This document shows positions 60,511-64,000 of a DNA stretch of 64,000 nt, one piece after another. The DNA comes from Balanoglossus misakiensis (lineage: Eukaryota; Hemichordata). Position 1 is the stretch's first letter, and each line of letters begins with the position of its first letter. Location of the stretch: NCBI GenBank assembly GCA_040954595.2, contig CM082587.2:3286001-3350000 (forward strand), read 5' to 3'. The notes beneath the pieces are model-generated. The model was given only the letters and a program-made list of their open reading frames with translations, was not told where the DNA came from and ran no database searches. Position numbers and translations under genes: made by a program.

Positions 60511-62158
60511 ACAACAGCTCTGTCTGTGAGCTGTGACACAACAGACCTGAAAACCAATAACACCAACTGAACTTTATGGCCATCGATTGGTGGCTTCGGT
60601 TGGCTAAAATTCTTATACCACTGGACGATGGTGCACTGCATGTGGGACTTTGCCCGTTGATGAAAGAGGTAGCAAGCAGCAGGCCAAAGTTCTTGCGACA
60701 GACAAACTTGAAAACATCTCGAAGGAACTTGCGAAGGAATAGGACTGAAGGATACCATCAAAGAAATGGAAGTATGAAGTTAGACTTGTCAACATCAGGA
60801 AGTTGATCATTCAGCAAAGAAGTACAAGACAATGATATTAGGGACCAACATTATAGACAGACTTCCAGGTTTGTTCACTCACCAAAGACCAGCGCCAAAA
60901 CCTATTCAATTCATTCATTTCGGTGCTTAATTATTAAAGTAGGGCTTATTTACCGAGTCTTCCAGTCTAACCACAGAATGTACAGGATCATTAAAACATT
61001 AATCTTTCACCCGAGTAGTGAGTAGGTGTAGTCAGTCATTTCAGTAGCTTGTTAGGGTTTCCTGTTCCTTTTTTCAAGCACTGGACAGTGAAAATAACTG
61101 GAATTCTTCATGAGTATTTCTACTCAAAAATCTACTGCCATGACTTAACTTCAGTGATCATGTTTGTCTCTTTTAAGAGCACTTTTGTATACCAGCAATA
61201 CAGGTCTACCAAAAGTATTACGATGAACACAGCTTTATGTTAATGGGGATGAAACCTGTCTACTGATTGGCTGGACATAAAGCAGTATTGCCTCATGTGA
61301 CATCCCGTCAGCGAATGAATCGCATGAGCCGAAAACCAGATCCGACTGGTTTCCAAAATGAAAAGCTCAAATAATAACACTCGTCCAGTGCTTGGGATTT
61401 TCCATCAAATACTGTTGCCTTTCACTAGGGAACTGTGTACAGTCTTTAATTTTTTCCTTCCATTCCCGACAACCCTTTAAATGTATATAGCGTTTGTACA
61501 CAGGGGGTGGCAGCTTCGCTTTGAAATATGCAAACAGACAACTTCTACTTGAAAGAAAACTTAACTATTTATAATATAATATAACACAGTACTCTTTTGT
61601 ATTGGATATTTGGGTACTTACATGTACATTTTTTAACAGATGCATGTCGTGAGGTTTGTTTTGTTGCCATGTTGAAGTATGGAAAGGTGTGGTGCTTATT
61701 TTTTTATAATCTCCAATGTAAAGTTTTTAGATGGGTTTACCTTTCAGCTCCAGAACTATTTTACAGTATTTATTTGAATTTTAAACGCTTACAAGTGATG
61801 CTTCCAGGAAACAATCAGGTGATGCTAGATTTTAGAGAGAGATTTTTAGTGGCGATCTTCCTGTTGGCCGCTTCTTTTAGAAGAACTTTGCAGACTCTGG
61901 CACCAGCAGGGATCGGACCAGGATCATTTTCCATCAAAACTGGAATAACATGTTGAATTCTATTTTGGGAATCTACACAAGATAAATGTATAATGTACAA
62001 AATTGAAGGTTTTAATTGAAATCATTTGTATTCATTCCACATTTGACCCACAAAAAGAGAGGACTTGTATGTGTATTTTTTTTCTTCTGTGTTTTGTTTT
62101 GTTTTCCCCTAGTACTCTAATCATACTGCCATTTTTTGTGTGGGTTTTACTCTCCCCT

Positions 62159-62164
62159 TTTATT
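62159..62164 (-). terminator. Candidate LEG1 polyadenylation signal AATAAA
   Basis: TTTATT on the plus strand reads AATAAA on the minus strand, about 330 bases after the LEG1 stop. If used, the LEG1 3' UTR overlaps that of the convergent centrosomin-family gene. Confidence 0.3.
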
Positions 62165-62279
62165 TCGAAAGAAGAAAGCTGTATTTTTTAAAAAGATCAT
62201 CAGAATGCAATTTCTTGTTTTCAGAGAGATTTTACAGGTTGGTCCTCGAATGTACAGCATTTAAACAGAGGGAAACCCC

Positions 62280-62285
62280 AATAAA
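62280..62285 (+). terminator. Candidate centrosomin-family polyadenylation signal AATAAA
   Basis: A canonical AATAAA hexamer followed within 30 bases by TG/T-rich sequence (GTGTGTTTGTGTTTTGTGG). Confidence 0.4.
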
Positions 62286-62493
62286 AGAAAACATTCAAAC
62301 CAAAATTTTCTGGTGTGTTTGTGTTTTGTGGTTACACCTGCACTTGCTCAAGTGTAACTTATCCTAAAATGCAACTAATTTTCATGTTTTCTTCTTATTC
62401 TGTAGCTGTAGTTTCATTTGACATTTCGACAATATATAGGCATATATGTGAATTAAAGCTGACTGTATTCCTCTAACCTATAGGAAACTAACC

Positions 62494-63795
62494 CTACTTT
62501 GAACACCTAAAAATAAATTCTTTGATGATAGTAGACAAGTATTCTATCGCCAGGAAAGGCCGTAGATCCACCACGGCATACAAGAGGGAATTGGCAGCGT
62601 CTTGACTCTCTTCAGAACACATTGCTCTTTCCCACAGTGACAACAAAGCGCCGTCTGAAACCAAATGTGAGATTGATTAGTGAAAAAGGTGAAGATATGT
62701 AAAGAACTAGCCAACTACATCTAATTTTAATCAGATTGATGATGATGATGGTGAAGATGATGATAAACGCAAAACCGAACATGCTTATTTGACCAACAAA
62801 TTACGTCGACACGTACCTGTGTATAAATCAGCACTCAATAATATTTCGATGGCGAATATGGCGAAATTTTCATTTTTCGTCATATCACCGATGAAAGGCG
62901 GTCGATCTGAATTCTGCAGGACACGTTTTGGCAGGAACTGCTTCTGGAACATGTGGGTGGCAGTGAGATTGGTGTTAAAGCGACACGCAGCCAGGTAGTC
63001 GACGAGATTTGACCACCCCTTGCCGAACATTTCCTCGGTCTTGCTGTAATTTACAAGGAGCGTGTCGAATTCATCTATTACAGAATGAATAGAAGAAATG
63101 TGGGCGTCCCACATCACTTTTAACAGGTCGTCAAGGGGTATCTGACGTGCTCCGTTACCATGGAGATCAGACTGGTTCTTCAGTACCTCGAAGAACTTTG
63201 TCCACTTGGCCATTGTGTCAGGGACTAGCGTCTGGCAAGAACGCACCCCCGTGCAATACTGTGCGGGTCGCTCTTTTGATCTGGCCAAGTTTATCTTGTA
63301 TCCGTAATCCTTGATTAGGCCAGCGTTAACGGCACCAAGGAACGGCACCACAGACAAGTAATAATTCATACTCGCCCACCAACTGTTGTAAGATACGCAG
63401 AACTTATCTTCACAATCGTTTGTGGTGGGGAAACTCTTCAGACGCCCTGTGGAGAACTGCCAACCGAACTGCAAAGCTAGTCCCCATAACACATTACCCA
63501 AATTGTCCTCTCCAAAATCGTCTCTGAGCCCACTTGTTGCATTCAAGATGATTTTGTTCAGTCCAAGGCGATGGACGTAATTCCAGGGGTTGATTTGCAC
63601 TGTCTCGTTCACAATGGGATATTCTTTGACGGAGGAGGGGGCGTCGCTCCAGTGCGGTGGAAAATTCTCAGCCTGGTTGGTATTTGACATGTCTTCCAGA
63701 TCTTGTAGTGACTTTCTATCCGACTTGACCACGAACACCGCAGTTACGCAAAGTATGCAGCCAATATATAGACGTAATTTGAAGGAAGCAGACAT
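62494..63795 (-). CDS. LEG1: LEG1 (DUF781) secreted glycoprotein
   Basis: Two exons, 62817-63795 (ACAG|GTACGT) and 62494-62654 (TTTCAG|ACGGCG), join in phase 1 to give 379 residues. LEG1 is a secreted protein described from zebrafish liver and mammalian secretions; its biochemical function is unclear. The N-terminus is a signal peptide (LRLYIGCILCVTAVFVV). Family signatures are INPWNYVHRLGLNKIILNAT, NVLWGLALQFGWQFSTGRL, VSYNSWWASMNYYLSVVPFL, CQTLVPDTMAKW, LLKVMWDAHISSI and PPFIGDMT. Five N-glycosylation sequons are present (NET, NAT, NQS, NYS, NLT). The last exon encodes a helical tail (LLSLWERAMCSEESQDAANS, ending FRCSK and stop). The protein is somewhat longer than the human one. The gene is convergent with the centrosomin-family gene. 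Confidence 0.93.
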
Positions 63796-64000
63796 CTTTC
63801 AGCTTCATAGGCACGCTCAAAATGAAACATGCGTGTGTCTAAGACTGAACACTATATAGACGATCCAGTTAGCGAGACTTATAAATAACATGAAATACCA
63901 ATGGTTTTCAAACAGATCTTTAAACGTTTACCCACATCTTCTTGCCGTGCATACAGTACAGGTGATTGTCCACACAATGGGTATAGGCTACATAGACTTA
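63796..64000. other. LEG1 upstream edge of the window
   Basis: Only about 200 bases are present before the LEG1 start. On the minus strand a TATATAG-like element (plus strand CTATATAG, about 63851-63858) lies about 60 bases upstream of the ATG and could be the TATA box. Confidence 0.35.

Larger units (their letters stand above)
59478..62285 (+). other. Probable long 3' UTR of the centrosomin-family gene
   Basis: From the TAA at 59475-59477 to an AATAAA at 62280-62285 there is no supported coding exon. About 2.8 kb would be 3' UTR. It contains a diverged tandem repeat (60093-60510). A 225-codon minus-strand frame (60084-60761) is low-complexity and overlaps this repeat. Confidence 0.5.

Noticed and set aside
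60084-60761. 225-codon minus-strand frame in the centrosomin 3' UTR
   Set aside because: It overlaps the diverged tandem repeat, lacks a recognisable domain and shows no splice context.

Overview
The window looks like nuclear DNA of an invertebrate animal, most likely a non-vertebrate deuterostome such as a cephalochordate or hemichordate. The evidence is the gene set (one centrosomin-family gene, Prrx, LEG1, a MYORG-like GH31 cluster, an HNMT-like enzyme, a Ly6/uPAR-fold protein), the many short GT-AG introns, and the scattered microsatellites and C-runs. The species cannot be fixed from the sequence. All gene models were built by eye from reading frame, splice sites and phase agreement. No database search was run.

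Layout from left to right:
(1) 211-750, minus: 5' end of a KYAT3-like kynurenine aminotransferase, running off the left edge.
(2) 2541-11342: three MYORG-like GH31 genes in +, -, + order. Each has one phase-1 intron at the same place. The middle copy has lost the catalytic nucleophile.
(3) 12299-18538, minus: the homeobox gene Prrx, three exons with a 5-kb first intron.
(4) 21499-24039, minus: a secreted protein with two LU (Ly6/uPAR) domains, each encoded by three exons of matching size.
(5) 30065-31009, minus: an intronless HNMT-like methyltransferase.
(6) 33734-59477, plus: a 37-exon CDK5RAP2/PDE4DIP (centrosomin) gene predicting about 2,788 residues, with a CM1 motif, a long run of phase-0 coiled-coil exons, a 3.5-kb exon, and a C-terminus like vertebrate CDK5RAP2.
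(7) 62494-63795, minus: LEG1, a secreted glycoprotein, convergent with the centrosomin gene.

The genes do not form one pathway. KYAT3 and GH31-1 are head to head, GH31-1 and GH31-2 tail to tail, and GH31-2 and GH31-3 head to head across about 0.9 kb. The best leads are the apparent GH31 pseudoenzyme, the run of 15 frame-neutral exons (including three consecutive 96-nt exons) in the centrosomin gene, the parallel exon triplets of the double-LU gene, four perfect octamer motifs in two equally spaced inverted pairs in the centrosomin first intron, and several strong small hairpins.
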